This document shows, in pieces, positions 52,321-61,341 of a stretch of 64,000 nt of DNA (position 1 is its first letter; each line of letters starts with the position of its first letter). Made by a program: the position numbers and the translations under genes. The stretch is from Mitsuaria sp. WAJ17 (GTDB lineage: Bacteria > Pseudomonadota > Gammaproteobacteria > Burkholderiales > Burkholderiaceae_C), in contig NZ_JACJUG010000008.1 in assembly GCF_014174515.1 (NCBI RefSeq), positions 1-64,000 on the forward strand, given 5' to 3'. Under the pieces are notes generated by a model. That model did not search any database, was not told the origin of the DNA, and saw nothing but the letters and a program-made list of their open reading frames with translations.

Positions 52321-53847
52321 ATGAAGATCAAGACGATTGCCATCATCGGCGGCGGCACCGCGGGCTGGCTGGCGGCCAACCACCTCGGGCGCGAGCTGCT
52401 GGCCGACCCGGAGTTGAGCATCACGGTCATCGAGTCGGACGAGGTGCCCATCATCGGCGTGGGCGAAGGTACGGTGCCCTTCATCAAGCAGTCGCTGCAA
52501 AAGTTCGGCATTGGCGAGGCCGAGCTGATGCTGTCCTGCGAGACGACCTTCAAGACGGGCATTCGCTTTCAGGGCTGGCTGGATGCGGCCCGCCATGGCG
52601 CCGCTCACCACTACCTCCACGCCTTTGCGTCGCCTTTCCCCGGCGGCATGGACGTGACGCCCAGTTGGCTGGAGGAGGGCAGCGAGCGGGCTTTCGATGG
52701 CGTGTCCGTCGCGGCCCGCCTCTCCGAGGCCGGCCGCAGCCCCAAGCAGGTGTCGTCGGGCCCCTATGTGGGTGAGGTGGACTACGCCTATCACGTCAAC
52801 GCGCAGCAGTTTGCGCAGCTCCTCTCGCGCAATGCGCAGCAGCGTTTCGGAGTCAGGCACCGGGTCGCCACCATCGTCGGTGCCGAGCGCGCGGCCGACG
52901 GCGGCATCGAGGCCCTGCGCACCCGCAGCGGCGAGCGCCTGGCCTTCGATTTCTACATCGACTGCAGCGGCTTTGCCTCGCTGCTGACGCAGGGCGTGCT
53001 CAAGGTGCCCTTCGTGGACAAGTCCCACCAGGTGCTGACAGACACCGCCCTGGTCCAGCAAGTGCCCTTTGGCCCCGACGAGCCCATTGCGCCCTACACG
53101 TTGGCGACGGCACACCGCGCCGGCTGGATCTGGGACATCCCCGTGACCCAGCGCCGCGGCACGGGTTTCGTCTACGCCAGCGCCTACATGGGCGAGGACG
53201 AGGCGGTGGCCGCCTTCGCGCGCTACCTGGGCCGCTCCGAGGCCGGCTTCGCGCCGCGCAAGATCGCCATGAAGATCGGCTACCGCCAGCAGCTGTGGAG
53301 CCACAACTGCGTGGCGCTCGGGCTGGCTCAAGGCTTTGTCGAGCCGCTGGAGGCCACCTCCATCCTGCTGACGGATTTTTCGGCGCAACTGCTGTCCCGG
53401 AATTTTCCCCGCCAGCAGGGCGACGAGCCCGCGCTGCGCCGCCACTTCAACGAGGCCACCGGCCAGGCCTGGGAACGGATCATCGATTTCGTCCAGCTGC
53501 ACTACCACCTGTCGGACCGCAGCGACTCCGCCTTCTGGCTGGACAACCGCCAGCCCGGCCATCTCTCCGAGGTGCTGCGGGAACGCCTGGCGAAATGGCG
53601 CGTTGCCCCGCCCCAGGCCACGGACTTCGGCAGCCGATTCGAGCTCTTCAGCGTCGAGAACTACCTGTACGTGCTCTACGGCATGAAGTTCGCGACCCGC
53701 GGCTTCCCCATCGGTGAGGCGGAGCGCCGCGAGGCCCGTCAGCAGCTGGCGCAGGTGGATGCGCGCGCGCGGCGCCTGGTGGAGAGCCTGCCCTCCCACC
53801 GCGAGTGGCTCGACGGCCTGCGGGCCGCCGCTCAACAGCGCGCCTGA
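52321..53847 (+). CDS. Flavin-dependent tryptophan-halogenase-family protein
   Basis: This 508-residue protein has the FAD motif GGGTAGWLAANHLGR (residues 10-24), the catalytic lysine K78 in TFKTGIRF, matching Lys79 of PrnA, the halogenase signature WIWDIP (269-274) and the FVEPLEATSI segment with the catalytic Glu. All residues needed for halogenation therefore appear intact. Members of this family in Xanthomonas-like and Caulobacter-like bacteria often sit with TonB receptors and sugar-use genes and have no proven halogenase substrate. Here it is 516 bases upstream of a lanthipeptide operon whose precursors 1 and 2 contain Trp, as in the halogenated lanthipeptide NAI-107. Either context is possible. 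Confidence 0.85.
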   Translation: MKIKTIAIIGGGTAGWLAANHLGRELLADPELSITVIESDEVPIIGVGEGTVPFIKQSLQKFGIGEAELMLSCETTFKTGIRFQGWLDAARHGAAHHYLHAFASPFPGGMDVTPSWLEEGSERAFDGVSVAARLSEAGRSPKQVSSGPYVGEVDYAYHVNAQQFAQLLSRNAQQRFGVRHRVATIVGAERAADGGIEALRTRSGERLAFDFYIDCSGFASLLTQGVLKVPFVDKSHQVLTDTALVQQVPFGPDEPIAPYTLATAHRAGWIWDIPVTQRRGTGFVYASAYMGEDEAVAAFARYLGRSEAGFAPRKIAMKIGYRQQLWSHNCVALGLAQGFVEPLEATSILLTDFSAQLLSRNFPRQQGDEPALRRHFNEATGQAWERIIDFVQLHYHLSDRSDSAFWLDNRQPGHLSEVLRERLAKWRVAPPQATDFGSRFELFSVENYLYVLYGMKFATRGFPIGEAERREARQQLAQVDARARRLVESLPSHREWLDGLRAAAQQRA

Positions 53848-54363
53848 TCCCGGCGCCGGCTGGCTTGGCGCCGCCCCCAGGCGTCCTGCCGGATTTCGTC
53901 CTGTTTCACCTGTGCCCGTGCCATGCGTTGCCCCATTCTCCTGTGGGCGCCCTCGCTCCCGCCCTGTTCGCGGCCTGAAACCCGGCCACTCCCTTGACCT
54001 GTAAGAACTGACAGGTGCGGCCGCGCAGCGCTCGCCGTCCTGGAATCCATGCTTGCGCTGGATTTGCGCAGGTATTAAATTGGTATTCGACTATTAAATC
54101 TGGACTCTGATTGGTTTCTTGCCCGCTGAGGGTGAGCACCGGCGGGAAGGACGCGCGGCAGGCGGTATTGACACGAGGGGTGCTGACCTAATCGGTTGGA
54201 TGGTGCCCTTGGTGTTGCGGCTGTTTGGCTGTGCGGGGTCTGGTAGCGAGCGCTGGAGACACGGCGCCAGAACATCTTGCAAGACGGAGATCCGCAGCCA
54301 AAGCCTGGCTTGCGTGTGGTGGTTTGGTCTCCGGCATTACGAGTTTCGTCTCGGAGGGAGACC
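53848..54363. other. Region between the halogenase-like gene and the lanthipeptide operon
   Basis: No convincing gene lies in these 516 bases. The stretch 54040-54120 is AT-rich and includes the direct-repeat operator at 54070 and ATTAAATCTGGACTCTGATTGG nearby, so a promoter for lanB is likely there, leaving a leader of about 250 bases. A strong ribosome site (GGAGGGAGACC) precedes lanB. Confidence 0.5.
54070..54085 (+). promoter_or_regulatory. Direct-repeat operator upstream of the lanthipeptide operon
   Basis: AGGTATTAAATTGGTA matches the TGGTA-N6-TGGTA pattern of the GlcNAc operon sites with one mismatch in the first box. It lies 278 bases before lanB in the AT-rich part of the gap. If functional it would place the lanthipeptide genes in the amino-sugar regulon. 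Confidence 0.5.
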
Positions 54364-57300
54364 ATGAAAGAGCTGATCGCGCCGGCGGGCTTTGCCTTGC
54401 TGCGCCACCCGCTGCTGCCCCTGCGGCATTTCCAGGACTGGCAGCAGAGCCAGGATGCTGAGTCCTTCATCCTGGCCCTGTATGCCCAGCCCTGGCTGGA
54501 GGAAGGGCTGTATGTGTCCAGCCCCAGCCTGCACGCGCGCCTGCTGGAGCTGAGGCAGGGCACAGGCGAGGTCAGCCGCCTGCCGACGGAGCGCAGGAAG
54601 CTGGTGGCCAGCCTGGCGCGCTTCCTCAGCCGGGCGGCCTACCGTTGCACGCCCTTCGGCCTCTTTGCCCAGGTCCAACTGGCGACGATTGGGTCTGGCG
54701 AAGCGGCCGCCGGGGCGCCGGCCACGCATGCGCTGCAGCGCGGCATCCACCTGGACAGCGGCGTGGAGGCCTGCCTGCTGGAGCGGGCCCTGCAGGACCA
54801 CGGCTGGCGCGAGCGGCTGAGCTGGCAGATCAGCAACACGGCAGTCCGCTGCGGCGAGCACCTCAGCTACGTCGATTGGATCTACCAGGCCAACCGGCAG
54901 CGCAGCTACCGTGCCGTTGAACTGGTTCATGGCGAGGCCCTGCAGCTGCTGTTGGATGCCGCCCAGGCCCCGCGCGACTTCGGTGCGCTGAACGGATTGC
55001 TGTGCCGGCAGCTGGAGGTCGAGCCGGCCGAAGCCGCGGCCTTCTTGCATGAGCTGATCGATCGCCGCCTGCTCCTGCCGCTGCTGGCGCCCACGGCCAG
55101 CCCAGGCTGCAGCCTGGACCAGGCCCTTTCCCGGACGGCGCCCCATCCGGCCCTGGAGGCGCTGCTGGACATCCAGCGCCAACTGCAGGGCCTGCGGTCC
55201 CGGGCGGACAGCGCCGAGTCGCTGGTGCCGGCCTATCAGGCCTTGCGTACCCGCATCGAAGCCGAGATCGGCAGCGAGGACCTCAGCCGGGGCGTGCTGC
55301 AGATTGACACCCTGGATCCGCGCCCGGCGCAGCTGGATCCGGCCCTGGTGGCCGGCCTGGTGGCGCGGCTGCAGGAGGTCATGGTCCACACGGCGCGGCG
55401 CACGGCCCAGCGGCAGGATTACAAGCGCCTGTTCCGCGAGCGCTTTGAGGAGCGCGAGGTCAACCTGGCCTATGCACTGCACCCGGAACTGGGTCTGCCC
55501 TATCCGAACCGGGGCAGCCTGGCCTCGCCTCTGCTGGAGGGCTTGAAGCTGGGCGGGGCAGGAGGCGGTGAGGGCGGCGGCGCCCTGCCCATGCTGCCAC
55601 TGGAGCGCCTGGTGCTGAGCCGGCTCTTCGCGCAGGGCGGGCAGGCGGCGCCCATCGAGCTGAGCGCCGCGGACCTCAAGAGCCTGGGCCAGCCGGCCGA
55701 ACCGTCCCTGCCCGAGGGGCTGTACGCCCAGGTCGCGCGCCTCCCAGCGTCGCTTGGGCAGCCGCCGCAGTTCGAGCTGCGCGGCCTGGGCGGACGCAAC
55801 GGCCTGGAGCTGGTCGCCCGCTTCTGCCATCTGAGCCCCCAGCTTGGCGAGGCCGCGGCCCGCTATGCCCGCGAGGGCCGTGACGAACAGCCGGACTGCC
55901 TCTACGCCGAGCTGATCCACCATCCCCAGGACCGCCTGCTCAATATCCTGCGACGCCCGGCACTGGCCAGCCACGAGCTGGTCTATGCCGGGAGCAGCGA
56001 CAGGCCGCGCGAGCAGCAACTGTGGCTCAGCGACCTCAGCATCCAGCTCGTCGGCGATCGCTTCGTGCTGCGCGAGCTGCGCAGCGGTCGCCGTGTCATC
56101 CCGCGCCTGAGCAGCGCGCACAACTACAGCGCCCGCCAACTGGGAACCTATGAATTCCTGGCCGGCCTGCAGGACGAGGATGGCCCCTGGATGGGCTTTG
56201 CCTGGCCGCAGGCCGTGCAGCACCTCCCATTCCTGCCGCGGGTGGCCTACGAGGGCCTGATCCTGGTGCGTGCCCGCTGGTCGCTGGACGCCGCCGGCAT
56301 CGAGGCGCTCAACAAGGCTTCAGCCCAGGGCAGCCTGGCGGCCTGGCGGGCCGAGCGCGGCCTGCCCCGCTTCGCTACTTGGGACCAGCACGACAACCAC
56401 CTGCCGGTGGACCTGGACAACCCCGGATCGGTCGGCCTTCTTCTGGACGAGATCATCAAGCTGCCGCAGGCCCTGCTGCACGAATGCCTGGCTCTCAACG
56501 CGGCCGAGCAGCACCAGGCCTTCGACCAGCACAGCCAGGAGTGGCTGCTGCCACTGCAACGTCCGCGCAGCGCACCCGGGCCGGCACAGGCGGCAGCCTG
56601 GCATCCGCAGCGCCAAACGCTGGTGGCGGAAGGCGAGCGCCACCCTTGCCTGGAGGACTGGATCTATCTGCGCCTCTACACCGGGGCTGGCTATGCCGAC
56701 CGGCTGCTGCGCGAGCACATCGCACCACTGATACGTGAGGCCCAGGCCCAGGGCCAGCTCAAGGCCTGGTTCGTCGTGCGCTACCAGGACAGCTTCGAGC
56801 ATCTGCGCCTGCGCTGTCGCGCCGTCGATCGAGACACCTTGGTGCAGCTGCACCAGCGACTGCAGGCCAGCCTGGCGCAGGCTCAGCGGCGCGGCCTGCT
56901 GTGGCGGGTGCAGGCCGACGACTACCTGCCGGAGATTGAGCGCTATGGCGGTGCCCAGGGCATGGCCCTGGCCGAACAGCTCTTCGCCTTGGATTCGGAT
57001 GAGCTCCTCGCCCTGCTGGACATCGAGGCCGCAGCCGGCGAGGCCGGCGCGGAGGCTCCGCCGCGCTGGCTCCATGCTCTGGCCTCCCTCGATTCCTATG
57101 CCGGCCTGCTTTGCCCTGATCCGGCGCGGCGCGAGGCGCTGCTGGACAAGCTGGCCCGGCAGTTCCTGGAGGAGCAGACCGGCAGCGCGGGCCGCTCGGC
57201 GGCACTGGTGGCCATCGGGGCCCGCTTCCGGGAGTTCAGGCGCGAGCTGGAAGGGCTGCACAAGGGCGAGGGCAGCCTGGGGCGCTGGCAGGCTGTGCAT

Positions 57301-57537
57301 GCCGCCCACGCGCCGGCCCGCCTGCAGCTCCTGCAGGCGCTGCAGGCTCATCTGGAGACCTTGCCGGAGCTGCAGCGCGAGTCCGTCCTGGAAAGCCTGC
57401 TGCACATGCACTGCAACCGTCTCGCGCCCAGCGAGCCTCGCCGCCACGAGACCCTGCTCTATGACTTCGCCCGGCGTCTGCTGCGTGGCCGTCAGGCGCG
57501 GCGCGCCCCCGTGGCCGCCGTGGAGCCCGCGGCATGA
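54364..57537 (+). CDS. Full-length lanthipeptide dehydratase LanB
   Basis: This 1057-residue protein has the tRNA-Glu-dependent dehydratase organisation of class I LanB: a large glutamylation domain (about residues 60-720) with YRCTPFGLFAQV (93-104), SRLSSAHNYSARQ-like PRLSSAHNYSARQLG (about 579-593) and HDNHLPVDLDNP, and a C-terminal elimination domain (about 765-1050) beginning WIYLRLYTGAGYADRLL with FVVRYQDSFEHLRLR. LanB glutamylates Ser and Thr of the precursor and eliminates glutamate to give dehydroamino acids. ATG 54364 follows GGAGGG; the stop overlaps lanC by ATGA. Full-length LanB is uncommon in betaproteobacteria. Confidence 0.93.
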   Translation: MKELIAPAGFALLRHPLLPLRHFQDWQQSQDAESFILALYAQPWLEEGLYVSSPSLHARLLELRQGTGEVSRLPTERRKLVASLARFLSRAAYRCTPFGLFAQVQLATIGSGEAAAGAPATHALQRGIHLDSGVEACLLERALQDHGWRERLSWQISNTAVRCGEHLSYVDWIYQANRQRSYRAVELVHGEALQLLLDAAQAPRDFGALNGLLCRQLEVEPAEAAAFLHELIDRRLLLPLLAPTASPGCSLDQALSRTAPHPALEALLDIQRQLQGLRSRADSAESLVPAYQALRTRIEAEIGSEDLSRGVLQIDTLDPRPAQLDPALVAGLVARLQEVMVHTARRTAQRQDYKRLFRERFEEREVNLAYALHPELGLPYPNRGSLASPLLEGLKLGGAGGGEGGGALPMLPLERLVLSRLFAQGGQAAPIELSAADLKSLGQPAEPSLPEGLYAQVARLPASLGQPPQFELRGLGGRNGLELVARFCHLSPQLGEAAARYAREGRDEQPDCLYAELIHHPQDRLLNILRRPALASHELVYAGSSDRPREQQLWLSDLSIQLVGDRFVLRELRSGRRVIPRLSSAHNYSARQLGTYEFLAGLQDEDGPWMGFAWPQAVQHLPFLPRVAYEGLILVRARWSLDAAGIEALNKASAQGSLAAWRAERGLPRFATWDQHDNHLPVDLDNPGSVGLLLDEIIKLPQALLHECLALNAAEQHQAFDQHSQEWLLPLQRPRSAPGPAQAAAWHPQRQTLVAEGERHPCLEDWIYLRLYTGAGYADRLLREHIAPLIREAQAQGQLKAWFVVRYQDSFEHLRLRCRAVDRDTLVQLHQRLQASLAQAQRRGLLWRVQADDYLPEIERYGGAQGMALAEQLFALDSDELLALLDIEAAAGEAGAEAPPRWLHALASLDSYAGLLCPDPARREALLDKLARQFLEEQTGSAGRSAALVAIGARFREFRRELEGLHKGEGSLGRWQAVHAAHAPARLQLLQALQAHLETLPELQRESVLESLLHMHCNRLAPSEPRRHETLLYDFARRLLRGRQARRAPVAAVEPAA

Positions 57538-58748
57538 ACCCGGCGGAGCTTCGCCTGATCGAGGCCGTGCGCGGGCGGCTGCGCCTGGCGCTGGACCAGG
57601 ATTGGCGCGATGCCACCTACGCGCGCGGCGCCGCCGGGCAGCTGCTGGCGCTGGGTGCGCTCGACGAGCTGGCCGTGGCGCGCGGCGCGGCGCCCAGCTT
57701 TGACGCCGGCTGGCTGGTCGAGCGGCTGATGCGCCTGCTCTCCCAGCTGCCGCGCTACCCGCATGGCTTGTTCCAGGGCATGCAGGGCCTGCTGCTGGCT
57801 GCCCTGGAGCTGGATCGCGTCCACCAGCTGGACGTGGTCGAGGAGATGGCCCGGGACGCGGACGAGCACCTGCTGCACAGCCTGCACAGCGGCGACGGGC
57901 TGCCCGAGCACTTCGACCTGATCGGCGGACTCAGCGGCCTTCTGGTCTATGCAGCCTATCGCGAAGGGCAGGGCTGCGAACTGCCCCTGGCCGAATCCTG
58001 CCTCCAACGCCTGGCCGGCATGGCGCGAGCGGACGGCGCGGGAGGCCTCTCCTGGTTCACCCCCGCCGGCTGGATACGCGGCTTTCCAATGGGCGATGTG
58101 CACCCCACGGGCTGCACGGATCTCGGCGTTGCACATGGGCAGGCGGGCGTGCTCGCGGCCCTGGCCTATGCGCGGGCCTCGGGCGCCAGCGGGGCTGCGC
58201 AGGGGCGCGAGCTCCTGCTGGGCTGCCTGCAGGCGTTCAGGCGCTATGAGCAGCAGGGGGGGGCGGCGCATTTCGGTGTGGCGGCGGAAGAGCCGGGCGG
58301 ATCGCGCTGCGCCTGGTGCTATGGCGACCTTGGAACGGCCGCGGCGCTGCAGCTGTCCGCGCAGGCCCTGGCGGATCCGGGCCTGGAGGCCTGGGCGGAG
58401 CGCCTGCTGGCGTCCCTGTCCCATCGTCCTGTGCCGAACCTGGGCTTCTCTGACGCATGGCTGTGCCACGGCAGCATCGGCTCGGCCTGGCTGACGCGCC
58501 AACTGGCCCCGCAGCGGGTCGCGATGGTCGCCCGCTTCCAGCGCCAGCATGCCCTGGACGGCGAAGACGGCCTCCTGGCGTCGCTGGAAACCGAGGCTGA
58601 CCCGGATCTGAGCCTGCTGGAAGGTCATGCCGGCCTGGCCCTGGTCCTGGCCGAGCTGGGGCAGGGCCAGTCACCGGCGCTGCACTGGAGCCTGCCCTTC
58701 CTGGCCGGGCGCCGTGCCCTGCAGACCGTGACGCCCTTGCCGGCCTGA
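57534..58748 (+). CDS. Lanthionine synthetase LanC (cyclase)
   Basis: This 404-residue LanC adds Cys thiols to dehydroamino acids to close lanthionine rings. The zinc ligands are intact: C262 in RCAWCYGDLG, and C311 and H312 in AWLCHGSIGSAW. DLIGGLSGLLVYAAY, DLGVAHGQAGVLAALAYARA and LLEGHAGLALVLAEL are the toroid GXG repeats. Length is normal. It is coupled to lanB and is followed 72 bases later by the first of three precursor genes, a complete class I set. Confidence 0.93.
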   Translation: MNPAELRLIEAVRGRLRLALDQDWRDATYARGAAGQLLALGALDELAVARGAAPSFDAGWLVERLMRLLSQLPRYPHGLFQGMQGLLLAALELDRVHQLDVVEEMARDADEHLLHSLHSGDGLPEHFDLIGGLSGLLVYAAYREGQGCELPLAESCLQRLAGMARADGAGGLSWFTPAGWIRGFPMGDVHPTGCTDLGVAHGQAGVLAALAYARASGASGAAQGRELLLGCLQAFRRYEQQGGAAHFGVAAEEPGGSRCAWCYGDLGTAAALQLSAQALADPGLEAWAERLLASLSHRPVPNLGFSDAWLCHGSIGSAWLTRQLAPQRVAMVARFQRQHALDGEDGLLASLETEADPDLSLLEGHAGLALVLAELGQGQSPALHWSLPFLAGRRALQTVTPLPA

Positions 58749-58820
58749 CGAACGACGCAGTGCCTGATTTCGAGCCGCGCAGGCAGCAGTTCAAGGCGGC
58801 TCATCACCCAAGGAAGAACC

Positions 58821-59117
58821 ATGAGCAAGAACAGCAAGCTGGGCCTGAGCACGACCTCAGTCCGGCATCTCAACGAAGGCGAGCAGCAGGGCGTGGCCGG
58901 AGGCTACACGCCGCCGATCTCGTATACCGGACCGGCCCAGCCGGGCTGTGCTGGTTGGTCCGTAGGCTGCCCTGTCAGCAACACCTGCCCCCCCGCGACC
59001 GCCGACTGCCCGCCCGCCACCGCGGGCTGCCCGCCGGCCAGTCTACCGACCTGCGTGTCGCCCACGCATGACCGCGGCTGCGCGCCCACGGGCGCCGTCT
59101 GCGTTCCCTGGGCCTGA
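58821..59117 (+). CDS. Lanthipeptide precursor peptide 1
   Basis: This 98-residue peptide starts with a leader (SKLGLSTTSVRHLNEGEQQ, then GVAGG) related to those of the next two genes; double-Gly cleavage would fall after AGG. The core of about 69 residues has eight Cys and many Ser/Thr, with repeated CPPAT units, GWSVG and a C-terminal Trp (VPWA). LSTTSVRXLXXXEXXXVAGG resembles leaders of Gram-negative class I lanthipeptides rather than the Firmicute FNLD type. A ribosome site AAGGAAGAACC precedes the ATG. The C39 exporter downstream is suited to remove the leader. Confidence 0.9.
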   Translation: MSKNSKLGLSTTSVRHLNEGEQQGVAGGYTPPISYTGPAQPGCAGWSVGCPVSNTCPPATADCPPATAGCPPASLPTCVSPTHDRGCAPTGAVCVPWA

Positions 59118-59330
59118 GTCGCCCGGCGCTCGCATCCCCCGAATCCGGCGCCATGCAGGAGGGCTCGGCCGGGCCTGAATGCAAGGCGTCGATCGCGGTG
59201 CCCCGGCGCCCCCGAGCTGCACGGAGCTCCAGGGGGCGGTAGGCGCCGCCGCCCACGGGTCGCCGTGAACGACCCAGGCATTGCGCTGCTGCAGCGTCAC
59301 CGCTGCTTCCCTCTCACACAAGGATCATCC

Positions 59331-59588
59331 ATGAGCAAATCACCCAGACTGCAGCTGAGCACGACCTCGGTCCGCAGCCTTTCCTCCTCCGAAGTCGGCC
59401 AGGTGGCCGGCGCCGACGGCGGCCCGACCGGCAACACCTCGCTGTCCAACGCCTACTGCGGCCCCTGCCCGTCCAACAACCCCTGCCAGACGAATTACTG
59501 CCCGCCGCCGGCCACGGCCACCTGCCCGCCGGCCACCACCAACTGCCCTGCGCCCACGACCAACGTCACCAAGGGCTGGTGCATCTGA
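59331..59588 (+). CDS. Lanthipeptide precursor peptide 2
   Basis: This 85-residue peptide shares the leader type (SPRLQLSTTSVRSLSSSE, VGQVAG) but has VAGADGGPTG at the cleavage region, so the exact site is less clear than in its neighbours. The core contains seven Cys, many Thr and Asn, CPPATTN repeats and a Trp (KGWCI). ATG 59331 is chosen because AAGGATC lies close upstream and the leader aligns there. A 213-base gap with no gene separates it from precursor 1. Confidence 0.88.
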   Translation: MSKSPRLQLSTTSVRSLSSSEVGQVAGADGGPTGNTSLSNAYCGPCPSNNPCQTNYCPPPATATCPPATTNCPAPTTNVTKGWCI

Positions 59589-59630
59589 GCGCCGCGGCGC
59601 TTTCCACAACATCCATCAAGGAGACTGACC

Positions 59631-59903
59631 ATGAGCAAGAAGCTGAAGCTGTCCACCACCTCGGTGCGCCAACTGGGCGCCAACGAGCTGACCGACGTGG
59701 CCGGTGGCTACACCTCGATCGCCGCCTGCGGCGACGACCCCACCAACCGCCCCTGCATGACCATCAATGCGGCCTCGGGCTGCCCGACGGGCGTGCCTGA
59801 GACGCAGACCTGCCCGCCCGCCACCGGTGCCTGCGCCACCAGCGCCTGCCCGCCGGTGTCGCGCACGCCGCGTTGCGGCGGCGGTGCCAGCTACCTGTGC
59901 TGA
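59631..59903 (+). CDS. Lanthipeptide precursor peptide 3
   Basis: This 90-residue peptide has the clearest leader of the three: KKLKLSTTSVRQLGANELTD then VAGG, with cleavage expected after GG. The core has eight Cys, including a C-terminal Cys (SYLC), CPPATGAC repeats and many Thr, but no Trp, so a Trp halogenase could act only on peptides 1 and 2. AAGGAGACTGACC precedes the ATG, a strong ribosome site. It lies 42 bases after precursor 2. Confidence 0.9.
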   Translation: MSKKLKLSTTSVRQLGANELTDVAGGYTSIAACGDDPTNRPCMTINAASGCPTGVPETQTCPPATGACATSACPPVSRTPRCGGGASYLC

Positions 59904-60114
59904 TGCAGGCGGCCTGCCATCGGCCCGGGACCGCCTCGGTGGGCCCCGTCGCCGTCCGACAGCAGCGCTTGAGCGGCTGATGGCGGCTTGATCGCGAGTG
60001 GATGCCATCGGGCATCCACTCGCCTCCCGATTCCCCTTTCCCGCGGACGCGCGCCGGCCCCAGCGCCGGGCGTGCGGACGCCGATTCCGTCACCGACCCG
60101 AGCGAGTCCCCCAC

Positions 60115-61341
60115 ATGCTGTTTCGTCAAGCCGCCCTCGATCACCTGCGGCGCGGTCATGCGCAGGGTCAGGTCTTGCTGCGCAGCCCGCGCAGCTTCTG
60201 GTGGATGTCTTCGGCCGCGCTGGCACTGGGCCTGGGCGTGCTGGTGCTGCTGTTCCTGGGCAGCTACACGCAGCGCGCCCGCGTGAGCGGCCATCTGGTG
60301 CCGGACAAGGGCCTGGTGCCGCTGAGTGCCCTTCAGCCCGGCCTGCTGGCCGAGGTGAGGGCCAGCGAAGGTGATGCCGTGCGGCAGGGTCAGGTCTTGT
60401 TCCGCCTGCGGTCCGAGCGGCAATCGCTCAAGGGCGAGCTGAGCCAGCAGGCCGTGCGCAGCCTCCAGGAGCAGCGCAGCGGTCTTGAACGCGAGCTGAG
60501 GCTGCTGGACGCACTGGCCCAGACCCAGGCCCAGGCGCTGCGGCAGAAGCAGCGCGAGCTCGAGCAGGCGCTGCCACGCGCCCAGGCCGAGCAGGCCCTG
60601 CAGCGAAGGCGCCTGCAGTCCGCGCAGGCCACGCTGCAGCGCTACGAGGAGCTGCAGCGCACCGGCTTTGCCAGCCCCCTGCAGCTGCAGCAGCGTGCTG
60701 ACGAGGTCCTGGACCAGCAGGCCCGGCTCGCGGTGCTGGAACGCAGCGAGCACGAACTCAAGGCCCAGCTGCAGGCGCTCCAGCTGGACCTGCAGGCCCA
60801 GGCCCTGCGCGACGACGGCCCCCGCGCCCAGGCCCGGCGCCAGCTGGCCGCACTCGACCAGGAACTGGCCGAGGCGCAAGGGCGGCGCGAATGGGTGCTG
60901 ACCGCGCCGGTGGATGGCGTGCTGACCTCGCTGCGCGCACACCCGGGCCAGCTGGTGCAGCCCGGTCAGGAACTGGGTCTGGTGCTGCCGCAGGGCTCGC
61001 AGCTGCTGGCAGAGCTGCAGCTGCCCTCCAGCGCAGCGGCCTTCGTGCGGACGGGCCAGCGCGTGAACCTGCGCTACGCCGCCTTCCCGTATCAGAAGTT
61101 CGGCCAGCAGCAGGGCGTGGTGAAGGAGCTCGCCCGGGCGGCCGGGCAGGGCGCGGCCGCGGGCGGCGGGGAGCGCAGCTACCGGGTGCTGGTGAGCCTG
61201 CCTCGCCAGCAGGTGATGGCCTACGGTGAGCCGGTGCCGCTGCAGCCCGACATGCAAGTGGAGGCCGATGTGATGCTGAGCCAGCGGCGCCTGATCGAGT
61301 GGATCTTCGAGCCCATGCTGGCCTTGAAGGGGCGGCTGTGA
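60115..61341 (+). CDS. HlyD-family membrane fusion protein of the lanthipeptide exporter
   Basis: This 408-residue adaptor has a single N-terminal membrane segment (FWWMSSAALALGLGVLVLL), a lipoyl half (LSALQPGLLAEVRASEGDAV), a long coiled coil rich in Gln, Leu and Arg (about residues 105-250) and a second lipoyl/barrel half (LTAPVDGVLTSLRAHPGQL). Such proteins bridge an inner-membrane ABC exporter to an outer-membrane TolC channel, which is not encoded here. ATG 60115 is chosen because the membrane segment follows at the right distance. It overlaps the exporter gene by GTGA. Confidence 0.9.
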   Translation: MLFRQAALDHLRRGHAQGQVLLRSPRSFWWMSSAALALGLGVLVLLFLGSYTQRARVSGHLVPDKGLVPLSALQPGLLAEVRASEGDAVRQGQVLFRLRSERQSLKGELSQQAVRSLQEQRSGLERELRLLDALAQTQAQALRQKQRELEQALPRAQAEQALQRRRLQSAQATLQRYEELQRTGFASPLQLQQRADEVLDQQARLAVLERSEHELKAQLQALQLDLQAQALRDDGPRAQARRQLAALDQELAEAQGRREWVLTAPVDGVLTSLRAHPGQLVQPGQELGLVLPQGSQLLAELQLPSSAAAFVRTGQRVNLRYAAFPYQKFGQQQGVVKELARAAGQGAAAGGGERSYRVLVSLPRQQVMAYGEPVPLQPDMQVEADVMLSQRRLIEWIFEPMLALKGRL

